Below, one piece after another: positions 1 to 9,467 of a stretch of DNA of 64,000 bases (the first letter of the stretch is position 1; the number at the start of each line of letters is the position of its first letter). A program made the translations under genes and the position numbers. The stretch comes from Vibrio fortis (GTDB lineage: Bacteria > Pseudomonadota > Gammaproteobacteria > Enterobacterales > Vibrionaceae), in contig NZ_AP025487.1 of NCBI RefSeq assembly GCF_024347475.1, forward strand, positions 1,426,001-1,490,000, in the 5' to 3' direction. The notes beneath the pieces were generated by a model that was given only the letters and a program-made list of their open reading frames with translations, had not been told where the DNA came from and made no database searches.

Positions 1-762
1 AGCGACATCTTTGACCTCTTCTTTGGTCACTTTCATGCTGCCGATGTCTGACATCTTGCGGCTCTCTTCTTCGCTGGTGTCTTTTTGAGGTTTAAGTACA
101 CCCATCAGCGTTTCACCAAGCGCGAATGTCGCCATCGCGAGTAGCAGGAAGCTAAAGCCGTCCATTAAATCCGTTAAACCGAAAGTGAATCGTTCAACAC
201 CGACACCTTTATCGATACCTACCGTCGAAAGCATTAATCCTAGAATGGTCATCATCCATGCTTTGATTACTTGTCCTGGACCAGCAAAAGCGGCTACAGC
301 AGAAAGGCCTAAGAGCATCAACGCAAAGTAGTCTGACGATTGGAAACTCAAAGATACACTTGCCAGCGCTGGTGCTGCGATAAGAAGCATGATTGCTGAT
401 AGCGTACCACCAGTAAATGAAGAGTACGCCGCCAGTGCAAGTGCTTTACCTGCTTGGCCTTTTTGTGCCATTGGGTAGCCATCAAACGCCGTTACCACGG
501 TTGATGAACAACCCGGAGCATTGATGAGAATCGACGAAGTGGAGCCGCCAAATACCGCACCATAGTAAACACCAGCCATTAGGATTAGGCCTGAAGACGG
601 CTCTAAACCGTAAGTGATTGGGATCATTAGCGCGATTGCGGAGATAGGACCTAAGCCCGGTAGCATGCCGATAAAGGTACCAACGAAACAGCCCACGATC
701 ACCATCATGATGTTCATCGGCATCACTGCGGTGGAGAGCCCTTGTAAAATTCCATCTAACAT
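1..762 (-). CDS. tctA: Tripartite tricarboxylate transporter large permease TctA (5' part, truncated by window edge)
   Basis: This is the large multi-spanning permease of a TTT-family (TctABC) carboxylate transporter in the inner membrane. The 254 N-terminal residues are visible and the frame runs off the left edge; full-length TctA proteins are about 500 residues. The start MLDGILQGLST is typical of the family, and the glycine/proline-rich segment GCFVGTFIGMLPGLGP near residues 24-39 is the conserved TctA signature. Several hydrophobic membrane segments follow. The visible end is charged (QKDTSEEESRK) and looks like a cytoplasmic loop. The ATG lies 10 bp after the tctB stop codon, so it is co-transcribed with tctB and tctC. 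The substrate (citrate or another di/tricarboxylate) cannot be read from the sequence. Confidence 0.93.
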   Translation of the reverse strand, partial: MLDGILQGLSTAVMPMNIMMVIVGCFVGTFIGMLPGLGPISAIALMIPITYGLEPSSGLILMAGVYYGAVFGGSTSSILINAPGCSSTVVTAFDGYPMAQKGQAGKALALAAYSSFTGGTLSAIMLLIAAPALASVSLSFQSSDYFALMLLGLSAVAAFAGPGQVIKAWMMTILGLMLSTVGIDKGVGVERFTFGLTDLMDGFSFLLLAMATFALGETLMGVLKPQKDTSEEESRKMSDIGSMKVTKEEVKDVA

Positions 763-772
763 AATGCGGTTC

Positions 773-1273
773 CTACCAAAGTGTGTAGATAAGCCCAGGC
801 TCTAGATAGATATCTAACCCCTGAGTTAATAGAAGATAAAAAACGATGACGAACGGAAATGATGCGCCAATTAAGATCGGCTTCCTGCGCTCGCCCAGTA
901 GATAGAAGCCCGCTAATAAGAAGAAACCTGTCGCTAAAACAAAGCCTAAATAGGTCAGTCCAACACCATACAGTGCCATTAGAACCAAGAAACCGATTAG
1001 CAGCTTCCAGTTAAGCGGTGTTGTATCGCATGATTTTTTCGGTTGTTGTTTTCCGGCTACCAATAAGATCAATGCCAACCCGATACCTGCAAAGGTCAGT
1101 AGGGTGGGTAAGGTTCGCGCTGTGAAAGGTTCGTACTCGTCACCGGGAAACAGAGGAATAAGGGTGGTTTGATAGCCATAGCAAAGGCAAACCAATAGAA
1201 ATACTAAGGCGCCGATGCGGTCGCGAGTCAGTAGGTTCTCTTTGGATAAGAACGTGTTCGAATGTTCCGACAT
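773..1273 (-). CDS. tctB: Tripartite tricarboxylate transporter small permease TctB
   Basis: This is the small membrane subunit of the TTT transporter, which works with TctA. The 166-residue form starting MSEHSNTFLS is chosen because a GGAG Shine-Dalgarno lies 6 bases before that ATG. An upstream ATG at 1306 would add 11 residues but has no such signal. Four hydrophobic segments are visible (beginning IGALVFLLVCLCYG, LPTLLTFAGIGLALILL, LLIGFLVLMALYGVGL and LVLATGFFLLAGFYL-like stretches), as expected for the TctB/DUF1468 family. It sits between tctC and tctA, the usual gene order. Confidence 0.88.
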   Translation of the reverse strand: MSEHSNTFLSKENLLTRDRIGALVFLLVCLCYGYQTTLIPLFPGDEYEPFTARTLPTLLTFAGIGLALILLVAGKQQPKKSCDTTPLNWKLLIGFLVLMALYGVGLTYLGFVLATGFFLLAGFYLLGERRKPILIGASFPFVIVFYLLLTQGLDIYLEPGLIYTLW

Positions 1274-1428
1274 ATCCAACTCCATAAAAATAAAAAAGCC
1301 ATGCATGAGCGGGTTAATGAAGAATGTCTAGGATCACTAACGGAATGTAGGAAGAGAGTAGTGCTCAACTGCCCACAAATTACAAAGGAGATTGAGTGAA
1401 CTCATGCATGGCAAAACAGAGAATAAGG

Positions 1429-1452
1429 AAGGGGGAGCTGTCGATTCCCCCT
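1429..1452 (-). terminator. Intercistronic hairpin between tctC and tctB (possible attenuator)
   Basis: GGGGGA (1431-1436) pairs with TCCCCC (1446-1451) across a 9-nt loop, 12 bp downstream of the tctC stop on the minus strand. The following bases on that strand are pyrimidine-rich but not a clean T run. A partial terminator here would fit the usual need for more binding protein than permease. This is inference. Confidence 0.35.
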
Positions 1453-1463
1453 GAATAGTTTGA

Positions 1464-2435
1464 TTACTTAAGGAAGCCAAGCTCGCGCATTAGGTCGCCC
1501 ATCTGCTTCTCTTGATCTTCTAGGAAGGAGTAGAAGTCTTTGTCTGCTTTGTAGTTGTCAATCCAACCGTTGCGGTCGCGAACCACTTGCCACTCATCTG
1601 TGGTGTACATTTTAGTAAGCGCTTGGTTCCACTCATCAATTTTCGCTTGGCTTGTACCTGGAGCCGCAAAGAAGCCACGCCAGTTAGCAAAGACAGTCTC
1701 ATTACCGTACTCAGTTAGAGTTGGGATGTTTGGCGCTGCGTCTAGGCGTTTAGGCGCGGTCACAGCCAGTACTTTTACTTGACCAGATTTGGACATCTCC
1801 AGCACTTCACCAAGGCCAGTTGAAAGCAGTTGAGTCTCACCTGATAGCAGTGCAGCCATTGCTTTACCACCCGCATCGTAGGCAATATAACGAACCTTCT
1901 TAGCGTCAAAACCTTCGCCTTTGAACGCGGCTGCAACAACAAGGTGATCCATACTGCCACGTGCTGAACCACCAGCAATTTTCACTTTACGAGGGTTCGA
2001 TTCGAACTCTTTAACCACATCTTCCCATGTGTCGTACTTAGAGTCTGCAGAAGTCACGATGGCACCGTAGTCCGCAATTGTTGCGGCTACTGGCGTCAGA
2101 TCGCGGAAAGATTGAGGGAAAATCCCTGTCAGTGAACGTACAACAATTGGCGTTGAGTTGACCATCAACGTATCTTCTTGACGCTTAGCGGTTTCGATAA
2201 GGTGTGCAATAGCTTTACCGCCGCCACCGCCAGACAAGTTTTGGAAAGAGACATTTTCTACAATGTCAGATTTTACCAGTACGTCACCAGTACCACGTGC
2301 CGTCATATCCCAGCCGCCGCCTGCACCGCCAGGGATTAAGAAGTGGATTTTCTCTACGTCAGCCGCAAAAGTGTTAAATGAGAAGGTAGCGGCGATCACA
2401 GTCGCTGCGATAGAGGGTTTCATTGCCTTGAACAT
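1464..2435 (-). CDS. tctC: Tripartite tricarboxylate transporter periplasmic substrate-binding protein TctC
   Basis: This is a 323-residue periplasmic solute-binding protein of the TctC (Bug) family. It delivers a carboxylate to TctBA. The first ~24 residues form a signal peptide: MFKAMKPS, a hydrophobic core ATVIAATFSF, then cleavage after NTFA. Just after it, IHFLIPGGAGGGWDMTAR is the family's ligand-loop signature. LPxL-type text near the C-terminal half (NIPTLTEYG) and the closing RNGWIDNY region also fit the family. AAGGA precedes the ATG by 9 bases. It is the first gene of the operon tctCBA; no tctDE two-component genes are seen beside it. The HD-GYP receptors are transcribed divergently from the same intergenic region. 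Confidence 0.93.
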   Translation of the reverse strand: MFKAMKPSIAATVIAATFSFNTFAADVEKIHFLIPGGAGGGWDMTARGTGDVLVKSDIVENVSFQNLSGGGGGKAIAHLIETAKRQEDTLMVNSTPIVVRSLTGIFPQSFRDLTPVAATIADYGAIVTSADSKYDTWEDVVKEFESNPRKVKIAGGSARGSMDHLVVAAAFKGEGFDAKKVRYIAYDAGGKAMAALLSGETQLLSTGLGEVLEMSKSGQVKVLAVTAPKRLDAAPNIPTLTEYGNETVFANWRGFFAAPGTSQAKIDEWNQALTKMYTTDEWQVVRDRNGWIDNYKADKDFYSFLEDQEKQMGDLMRELGFLK

Positions 2436-2950
2436 GTTTCACGTTCCTTATGTCGTGTTCTCTTAGTTAAGCGAGAAACTTATTGGTGTATTAGCTACTG
2501 GCTATTGAGTGAAGTTCAAATAGTCAGTCGATGTTCAAAGGTTAATGTTGTGTTAATGAATTGTCTTTAATGTGGTGATATTGAGGATAAAGAGCATTGA
2601 ATTAATAAAGTTCATAAAGTTCACGGCTCGCAAATTGAATGATTAAGCCCCTTTTTTTCTTGAACATATGTATAAAATAAGCTGGTTGTGGCTATGGCTT
2701 TATAAGATAACCCTAAGATAAAAAAGAGAAATTACTTATCAAGTGAAAGGAGTGCTGTTTAAGTAAGCTTTCATGGAAAAAAGATGAGAGTTATCACGTA
2801 CAAAATCCAAATATATAGAATATTGTATTGATATTGAGCGTAGTCATTAACATAATGTGATAACAAGGCTTAGATAAATTGGTGGAATTCTTCGATGATT
2901 CCCCGAGAACTCTTAAGGATATAAGAGAAATTGTTCAAGGACAGAAGAAA
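2436..2950. promoter_or_regulatory. Divergent intergenic region tctC / HD-GYP receptor 1
   Basis: About 440-515 bp of A+T-rich DNA that must hold the promoters for tctCBA (minus) and the first receptor (plus). The only clear structure is an exactly adjacent direct repeat, TAAAGTTCA twice (2606-2614 and 2615-2623), about 170 bp upstream of tctC. I could not assign a convincing sigma-70 promoter or a known operator. The right end (2879-2950) is open in the receptor's frame from a TTG codon and could be coding if that start is used. Confidence 0.4.
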
Positions 2951-5900
2951 ATGAAAGATGCAAAAATTTCGTTGCGGGTAACCGTGGGTGGAATGTTTTT
3001 ACTTGCAACTATTTTAACGGCGACCGTCGCAGTCTCACTTCAATATTATTTTAGTAAGACAATGGCAACGGAACATACCTTGTCGAAATTGACGATGGTA
3101 TCGCAAGAGTTAAGCGATTATGTTGAAGCAATCGACTCTGATGCGATTAATACAGCACAACTCTTATCTTCTGTTAATCGTTCTATCAGTAGTCAGATAT
3201 CGAAGCAGGAAGCTCGAAATATTCTGTCTGAAGCGATCAAAGACAATCCTCTTTTTTACAGCATCTATATTGGTTCCTCTAACGACAACTTCTTCCAAAT
3301 TATCAACCTCGACTCTTCACCTATTGTCCGCGACAAGATCGACGCTTCTGATACTGACCGATGGGTAGTGATTGAGATTGAAAATACCTCTGATGGGCGA
3401 CTTCGCTACACAAGCTATTATGACGAGTTGTTCAACCTTCGCGATGTGGTGACCGAGTCGAGCAACTATTTTCCGACGACTCGTCCTTGGTATATCTCCG
3501 CTTCTAGCGATGTAGTAGGGAAGACGCAACCCTACTTGTTCCAGCACCTGCAAATCACCGGGCAGACTTATTCACTGGCATTTCAATCCAAGGACGATAA
3601 GAGCAGCCAGCATGTAATTGGCATCGACATCGTACTGTCTTCATTAGCGAATAAACTCTCTGCGACCGCACTTGGGTTAGAAGAAGACAGCCAAGTTGAA
3701 TCTTTCTTGTATTCAACCTCAGGCAATATTATTGCGACTAACCGCCAGCGAGATCCAAGCTCATCGGCTTTTGAGATTAAGCCACTTGCTCTCACTGCTG
3801 GCCAGCAAGCTTTAATCAACGAAATCGGACCAATCAAAATATCTAACCAGAATGATTGGGGACCAATGGACTTCTCGGTGTCTGGGCAACCCAATGGTTA
3901 TGCTATTGATATGCTCAAGTTAATTAGCCATCAAACGGGTATCGAATTCAAATACGTTAATGGGTTTTCTTGGCAAGAGTTGACTGACAAGTTTCGTGTT
4001 GGCGAGTTAGATGCAATACATTCGATATTAAAGAATGAATCAAATCGTGTTGATGGGCATTACAGCCAACCCTTGTATCAATTACCGTTTTCAGTGGTAA
4101 CACGCGAACAACACGCAAGCGTTACTACTTATCAAGCTCTTACAGGTAAGAAAGTCGCGATTCTGGCTGGTTGGTCAATTACCGAGAAGCTCAAGCAGCA
4201 GTATCCCGATATCGAGCTGACCACTTTCCCGAGTCTTAAATCGGCATTTGATTGTCTAGAGAGCAAGACGTGTGATGCGGTTCTAGATGTTAAGCCAGTC
4301 TTGGATTTCGCTCTTGAACGCTTTTTTCATTCTGGGTTGCGTAACAGTGCGGAGCTGACGGATCTTCAAAGGGACTACGCCACTGATTTCTATCTGGTAC
4401 TAAGGGATGAACACCAAGCTCTGATGCCAATCATCAATTTGGCATTACGTAGTATTACACCACAACAGAAAGCGGCGTTGGAAGCGAAGTGGTTTCATCA
4501 TGAATCTATTAGTAGTGATACAACAGTGCCTTACACGGAGCTTTATGAATTGATACCTTCGGCAACATTAGAAGGTGAAATGAAGCCGATTCGGTTAAAT
4601 GGAGAGCGTCGTCACCTTTACTTACGTAAGATCGAAACAGGGGAGCATTATTCTGAATATTTCGCAGTGGTGATACCGGAACAAGAAATCTATCAAACTG
4701 TACATAAACGTGTCGCGACCTCGATAGGCATCACGGTATTGCTCATGATGTTAACCTTGCCAGTAGCATGGATTTTTGGTGCGCCGATTGTTCGTCCAAT
4801 ACGCAAATTGCAAGAAGAGACGCTTAAGATAAAACAACGCAATTACGATGGCGTAGAGATGGTCGAAACTCGTATTAAAGAAATTTGGGATCTCTCTATC
4901 GCTGTAAAAGATATGTCCAAAGAGCTTAAGAATCATGAGCAAACCCAAGAGGAATTTGTTGAGGCGTTCATTAAGCTAATCGCACAAGCCATCGATGACA
5001 AATCACCATACACCGCTGGCCACTGTAATCGTGTGCCGGAGCTTGGAATGATGCTAGCTGAAGCCGTCGAAGCCTCGAATGAGCCGCTATATAAAGATTT
5101 CAAGTTTGCCAATAACGATGAAAGACGTGAGTTTAGAATCGCTGCTTGGTTACATGATTGCGGCAAGATCACCACGCCGGAGCATGTCGTAGATAAAGGC
5201 ACGAAGTTAGAAGCCAACTATAATCGTATTCACGAAATTAGAATGCGCTTTGAAGTGTTGTGGAGAGATGCGGAGATTCAAGCATTAGAGAAGCAGTTGT
5301 CACAGCAGCAAACTAAGCAAGAGAGCGACAAAGAGCTAGCAGAACTTCACCAAACACTGATTGAGGACTATGAGTTCATTGCTACATCCAATGTGGGTGG
5401 GGAATTTATGAGTGACGATAAAATCGCTCGCATTCGCCAGATCGCGAATAAAGTCTGGTATCGCCATTTTGATGATCGCTTGGGGCTTTCTCCAGTCGAG
5501 GAATTGGCTCGAAAAGGAGAGACGAGTACGCTTCCTGCTAAGGAAAAACTGTTGTCCGACAAACCGGAACATATCATTCCGAGGGAGCGAACTACGGAAT
5601 ATGATCCTAAACTAGGTATTCGAATGGCGATTCCGGAACACCAATATAATCTTGGAGAAGTCTACAACTTGTCGATTGCTAGAGGCACATTGACGACAGA
5701 AGATCGCTTTAAGATTAATGAGCATATGATCAGCACCATCAAAATGCTGGAAAACTTACCTTTCCCGAAAGAGTTAAGTCGCGTTCCGCGTTATGCATCG
5801 ACTCACCATGAAACGTTAAAAGGGACGGGGTATCCAAGACAGTTATCGGCAGAGGATCTCTCGATTCCAGAGCGTGTGCTTGTGATTTCGGACATCTTCG

Positions 5901-6109
5901 AGGCACTTACCGCTTCTGATCGCCCTTATCGTAAGGCCAAGCCTATCAGTGTTGCGGTCAATATCATGCACAAAATGGCGTTGGACGAGCATATTGACTT
6001 GGAGTTATTCCGACTGTTTTTGACGAGCGGTACACATCTTAAGTATGCGAAGGCGTATTTAAAGCCTGAACAAATAGACAGTGTAGATATCGAACAATAT
6101 ATGAATTGA
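2951..6109 (+). CDS. Membrane receptor with SBP_bac_3-like sensor and HD-GYP c-di-GMP phosphodiesterase domain (copy 1)
   Basis: From ATG 2951 this is 1052 residues. The ATG has AAGGA 9 bases upstream, and the protein then aligns at its N-terminus with its neighbour copy. A TTG at 2879 would add 24 residues. Order of parts: TM helix (~17-37); extracytoplasmic dCACHE/PDC-like region (~40-280); SBP_bac_3-like domain (~295-520, including DWGPMDFSVSGQPNGYAIDM); second TM (VLLMMLTLPVAWIFG) with a HAMP-like linker; HD-GYP domain. The catalytic landmarks are intact: AAWLHDCGK with H735/D736, THHETLKGTGYP with GYP at 960-962, and SDIFEALTASDRPY. About 150 residues separate the HD and GYP halves, far more than in RpfG-type proteins. 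It probably degrades c-di-GMP in response to a periplasmic small ligand. Confidence 0.88.
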   Translation: MKDAKISLRVTVGGMFLLATILTATVAVSLQYYFSKTMATEHTLSKLTMVSQELSDYVEAIDSDAINTAQLLSSVNRSISSQISKQEARNILSEAIKDNPLFYSIYIGSSNDNFFQIINLDSSPIVRDKIDASDTDRWVVIEIENTSDGRLRYTSYYDELFNLRDVVTESSNYFPTTRPWYISASSDVVGKTQPYLFQHLQITGQTYSLAFQSKDDKSSQHVIGIDIVLSSLANKLSATALGLEEDSQVESFLYSTSGNIIATNRQRDPSSSAFEIKPLALTAGQQALINEIGPIKISNQNDWGPMDFSVSGQPNGYAIDMLKLISHQTGIEFKYVNGFSWQELTDKFRVGELDAIHSILKNESNRVDGHYSQPLYQLPFSVVTREQHASVTTYQALTGKKVAILAGWSITEKLKQQYPDIELTTFPSLKSAFDCLESKTCDAVLDVKPVLDFALERFFHSGLRNSAELTDLQRDYATDFYLVLRDEHQALMPIINLALRSITPQQKAALEAKWFHHESISSDTTVPYTELYELIPSATLEGEMKPIRLNGERRHLYLRKIETGEHYSEYFAVVIPEQEIYQTVHKRVATSIGITVLLMMLTLPVAWIFGAPIVRPIRKLQEETLKIKQRNYDGVEMVETRIKEIWDLSIAVKDMSKELKNHEQTQEEFVEAFIKLIAQAIDDKSPYTAGHCNRVPELGMMLAEAVEASNEPLYKDFKFANNDERREFRIAAWLHDCGKITTPEHVVDKGTKLEANYNRIHEIRMRFEVLWRDAEIQALEKQLSQQQTKQESDKELAELHQTLIEDYEFIATSNVGGEFMSDDKIARIRQIANKVWYRHFDDRLGLSPVEELARKGETSTLPAKEKLLSDKPEHIIPRERTTEYDPKLGIRMAIPEHQYNLGEVYNLSIARGTLTTEDRFKINEHMISTIKMLENLPFPKELSRVPRYASTHHETLKGTGYPRQLSAEDLSIPERVLVISDIFEALTASDRPYRKAKPISVAVNIMHKMALDEHIDLELFRLFLTSGTHLKYAKAYLKPEQIDSVDIEQYMN

Positions 6110-6161
6110 CGAGTAGAGGGGTTATGCGGCGCTAATTAAGACGTGACTGTTATTGTGAAAG

Positions 6162-6189
6162 AGCTCAATTAAAGGATTGTAATTGAGCT
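6162..6189. other. Inverted repeat between the two HD-GYP receptor genes
   Basis: AGCTCAATT (6162-6170) and AATTGAGCT (6181-6189) form a perfect 9-bp stem with a 10-nt loop, 52 bp after the first receptor's stop codon. No T run follows, so it is a weak terminator at best. It may be an mRNA processing or operator element. Confidence 0.45.
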
Positions 6190-6252
6190 TATAGAAATAT
6201 ATCGTATGAAATTCTGCTGGTGCGGAGTTTTTTATAATAATCATTAACACGG

Positions 6253-9200
6253 ATGTCAGACTATATGGATAAGGTCTACGGAACGGAGAAGAAGTTCTCT
6301 ATTCGGTTTACGGTGAGTGGCATGTTTATCGTGGCCACAATCATCACTGCAATATTGGCGATCTCTTTGCAGTACTATTTCAACAATAAACTGGCAACTG
6401 AGAATACACTCACCAAGTATTCGATTATTGCCAATAACATCAGCGACTACGTAAAAAGTTCGGATGGCGAGAGTAGCTACACCACAGGGCTGTTGGCTTC
6501 AATTCTAAGAGCAACTGATGATCAGCTTGATCAAGAGACACTAAAGAAGATATTCGCTGATGTCCTGTCAAATAATGCACAGATCTACAGTGTTTACTTG
6601 GGGCAACCGGACGACAATTTTTTTCAACTGATTAACCTTGAGTCTTCTCCTATTGTTCGCGAGAAAATCAACGCAGCACCTCAGGACCGTTGGGTGTTGA
6701 TTCGTATTTTTGACCAAGGTGAGCAGCGACTTAAACAGACTCATTTCCTCGACGAGAACTTCAATGTTCGTCATCAAATCTCAGAAAACAGTAACTACTT
6801 CCCAACTCAACGCCCTTGGTATGAAAGTGCCACTGAGCGAGTGAGTAAAACCGAGCCATATCTTTTTCAACACCTTAAGATCACAGGGCAAACCTTTTCT
6901 GTTGAGCTACCAAAGCATCAATTAGTATTAGGTGTCGATGTCCTTCTTTCATCTTTGTCGGATAAAATGAAAGGCATTTTGGCTAATTCAGGTGCCAGTA
7001 CGGGTGTAGAAGCATTTGTATTTCGTCGTAATGGCGAGGTTACTGCGACGAATCTTGCGCCTGACTTTTCAGATGATATGCCTAAAGCAATGCCTCTAGA
7101 GCTTACTCAATCTCAACAAGAGCTTATCGAACAGACAAGGTCACTTAAAGTATCTAACCAAACGGCTTGGGGGCCGATGGATTATGCTATCTCGGGAGAG
7201 CCAAGAGGTTATGCGATCGATCTATTAAAAGAGTTATCACGGTCAACTGGGTTGAAGTTTGAGTTTATCAATGGCTTTACTTGGAACGAGTTGTTGCAGC
7301 AATACACAGATGGCTCACTCGATGTGCTTCACTCGTTGCAAAACAATAACCAAGGTTATGCGACTGGAGCCTTCAGCGACCCAATCTATCAACTGCCTTT
7401 TGCGATCGTGACGAGTAAACAGTTTGGCAAAATTGAATCGCTCAAGGAGCTTGATGGCAAGCGATTGGCGATTCTATCGGGTTGGTCAATTATTCCTGAA
7501 TTTCGCTCTAAGTACCCACAAATAGAGTTGGTTGAGTTCTCAAACATCAATGACAGTGTGAATGCACTGAAAGCCGGAACGGTTGATGGATTCTTAGATA
7601 GCTCTGCGATTCTTAAATCCGCGATTCAGCAATACTTCTTGGTTGGTATGCAGCTCAATGAAAATATTGAGGAGCTGGTGGAGCATTTCCCCTCTAACTA
7701 TCATATCTTGATGCAGAAAGGCGATCAGGATGTGGTTGAAATCATTAATCTTGCTATTGCGAATATCAGTGCAGAGCAGCGCGCTTACCTAGAAGATAAA
7801 TGGCTTAATCCGAATAAGAAAACCGCCAAACAAGACATGCGCAGAGTTCCGTATTTGGAGTTGTATGAGTTTGCTCATACTGAAGCACTGCATGGGCAAT
7901 TGGTAAAGCGCAATGTGTCGGGTATTGATAAGTACATTTACATCACGCCAACTCGAGAGCAGGGGGACGAATACTTTGCGGTGCTTGTTCCAGAAAGCGT
8001 GGTACTTGCGCAGGTAATGGATAAGGTTACAAAATCAGTTTTAATAACAGGTGTGTTTTTGTTGGGCTTGCTGCCATTAGCATGGCGTTTTGGTTCACCA
8101 ATCGTAAACCCGATAACGACATTGATCGCGCAAACCGACTTAATCAAAGATCGTCAGTACGACGAAGTTAAGCCCTTAAATACTCGTATCGCAGAGATCT
8201 ATGAGTTGTCGACAGCGATTGTGGACATGTCGAAAGAGATAAAACGTCATGAAGAGGCTCAAGAGGCGTTTGTCGAAGCCTTCATTAAGCTCATTGCACA
8301 GGCCATCGATGATAAATCTGCCTATACAGCAGGGCATTGTAACCGCGTACCCGAGTTGGGTTTGATGTTAGCTGAAGCCGCTGAAAAGTGTGAAACTGGC
8401 CAGTTTAAGTCGTTCAAGTTTAACAATGCTGATGAGAGACGAGAATTCAGAATTGCGGCTTGGCTGCATGATTGCGGCAAGATCACGACGCCGGAGCATA
8501 TTGTCGACAAAGGCTCTAAGCTAGAAGCTAACTACAACCGTATTCATGAGATTCGAACCCGTTTTGAAGTGTTGTGGCGTGATGCGCAGATTGTTGCTTT
8601 GACTCAGCAGCTAGAAGGGGAACTTAGCCAAGAGCAGATTGAAGCACAACATAGAGCAACGCGTGCGCGATTGCAGGACGACTTTGCATTTATCGCAACC
8701 TCCAATGTTGGTGGTGAATTTATGAGTCAAGATAAGGTTGATCGTATCAAGCAGATTGCCGAGATCACATGGACTCGTCACTTTGATGACAATTTGGGCC
8801 TATCGCCAATTGAAGAGTTAAATAAGCAAAGCAATGTTCAACTTCCGGCTACCGAAAAACTGCTATCGGATAAACCAGAACATATCGTGAGGCGCGATCG
8901 CCCAATTGAATTTGATCCGAAACACGGTATTAAAATGGATGTTCCAGAGCATCTATATAACCAAGGCGAGGTTTATAATCTGAGTATTGCGCGTGGGACA
9001 CTGACTGCCGAAGACCGTTTTAAGATTAATGAGCACATGATCAGCACTATCAAGATGCTTGAAAACCTTCCTTTCCCTAAAGAGCTGAGCCGTGTACCTC
9101 GCTATGCGTCTACGCACCATGAGACCTTAAAAGGAACAGGGTATCCACGCAAGCTCACTGCAGAGGACTTGTCGATTCCAGAACGTATCCTAGTGATCTC

Positions 9201-9444
9201 GGATATTTTTGAAGCACTAACGGCAGCAGACCGACCATATAAGAAAGCCAAACCGATTAGTGTGGCTGTCGACATCATGTATAAAATGGCACTCGACGAC
9301 CACTTAGATATCGATTTATTCAGACTGTTCTTAACCAGTGGTACGCATATCCGTTATGCTCAAGAGTATCTAAAACCAGAGCAGATAGATGATGTTGATA
9401 TTTCAAAATACATCGAGCCACAAGAGTTCTTGAAAGCGGTTTAG
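6253..9444 (+). CDS. Membrane receptor with SBP_bac_3-like sensor and HD-GYP c-di-GMP phosphodiesterase domain (copy 2)
   Basis: A 1063-residue paralogue of the preceding gene with the same order: N-terminal TM (~19-39), dCACHE-like periplasmic region with the shared phrase YFPTQRPWYESA, SBP_bac_3-like domain (~305-530, including AWGPMDYAISGEPRGYAIDL), TM (VLITGVFLLGLLPLAWRFG), HAMP-like linker and HD-GYP. HDCGK has H739/D740, GTGYP has GYP at 963-965, and the same long insertion lies between them, so the enzyme half looks competent. The phosphodiesterase half is nearly identical to copy 1 over long stretches while the sensor half has drifted. This fits two receptors for different ligands with the same output. 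No strong Shine-Dalgarno is visible; ATG 6253 gives an N-terminus matching copy 1. A second in-frame ATG lies four codons later. Confidence 0.88.
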   Translation: MSDYMDKVYGTEKKFSIRFTVSGMFIVATIITAILAISLQYYFNNKLATENTLTKYSIIANNISDYVKSSDGESSYTTGLLASILRATDDQLDQETLKKIFADVLSNNAQIYSVYLGQPDDNFFQLINLESSPIVREKINAAPQDRWVLIRIFDQGEQRLKQTHFLDENFNVRHQISENSNYFPTQRPWYESATERVSKTEPYLFQHLKITGQTFSVELPKHQLVLGVDVLLSSLSDKMKGILANSGASTGVEAFVFRRNGEVTATNLAPDFSDDMPKAMPLELTQSQQELIEQTRSLKVSNQTAWGPMDYAISGEPRGYAIDLLKELSRSTGLKFEFINGFTWNELLQQYTDGSLDVLHSLQNNNQGYATGAFSDPIYQLPFAIVTSKQFGKIESLKELDGKRLAILSGWSIIPEFRSKYPQIELVEFSNINDSVNALKAGTVDGFLDSSAILKSAIQQYFLVGMQLNENIEELVEHFPSNYHILMQKGDQDVVEIINLAIANISAEQRAYLEDKWLNPNKKTAKQDMRRVPYLELYEFAHTEALHGQLVKRNVSGIDKYIYITPTREQGDEYFAVLVPESVVLAQVMDKVTKSVLITGVFLLGLLPLAWRFGSPIVNPITTLIAQTDLIKDRQYDEVKPLNTRIAEIYELSTAIVDMSKEIKRHEEAQEAFVEAFIKLIAQAIDDKSAYTAGHCNRVPELGLMLAEAAEKCETGQFKSFKFNNADERREFRIAAWLHDCGKITTPEHIVDKGSKLEANYNRIHEIRTRFEVLWRDAQIVALTQQLEGELSQEQIEAQHRATRARLQDDFAFIATSNVGGEFMSQDKVDRIKQIAEITWTRHFDDNLGLSPIEELNKQSNVQLPATEKLLSDKPEHIVRRDRPIEFDPKHGIKMDVPEHLYNQGEVYNLSIARGTLTAEDRFKINEHMISTIKMLENLPFPKELSRVPRYASTHHETLKGTGYPRKLTAEDLSIPERILVISDIFEALTAADRPYKKAKPISVAVDIMYKMALDDHLDIDLFRLFLTSGTHIRYAQEYLKPEQIDDVDISKYIEPQEFLKAV

Positions 9445-9467
9445 CTCGCTCTGTTTATATGACCATA

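Noticed and set aside
614..805. Plus-strand 63-residue open frame
   Set aside because: It lies antisense to tctA/tctB, which are clearly coding, and resembles nothing.
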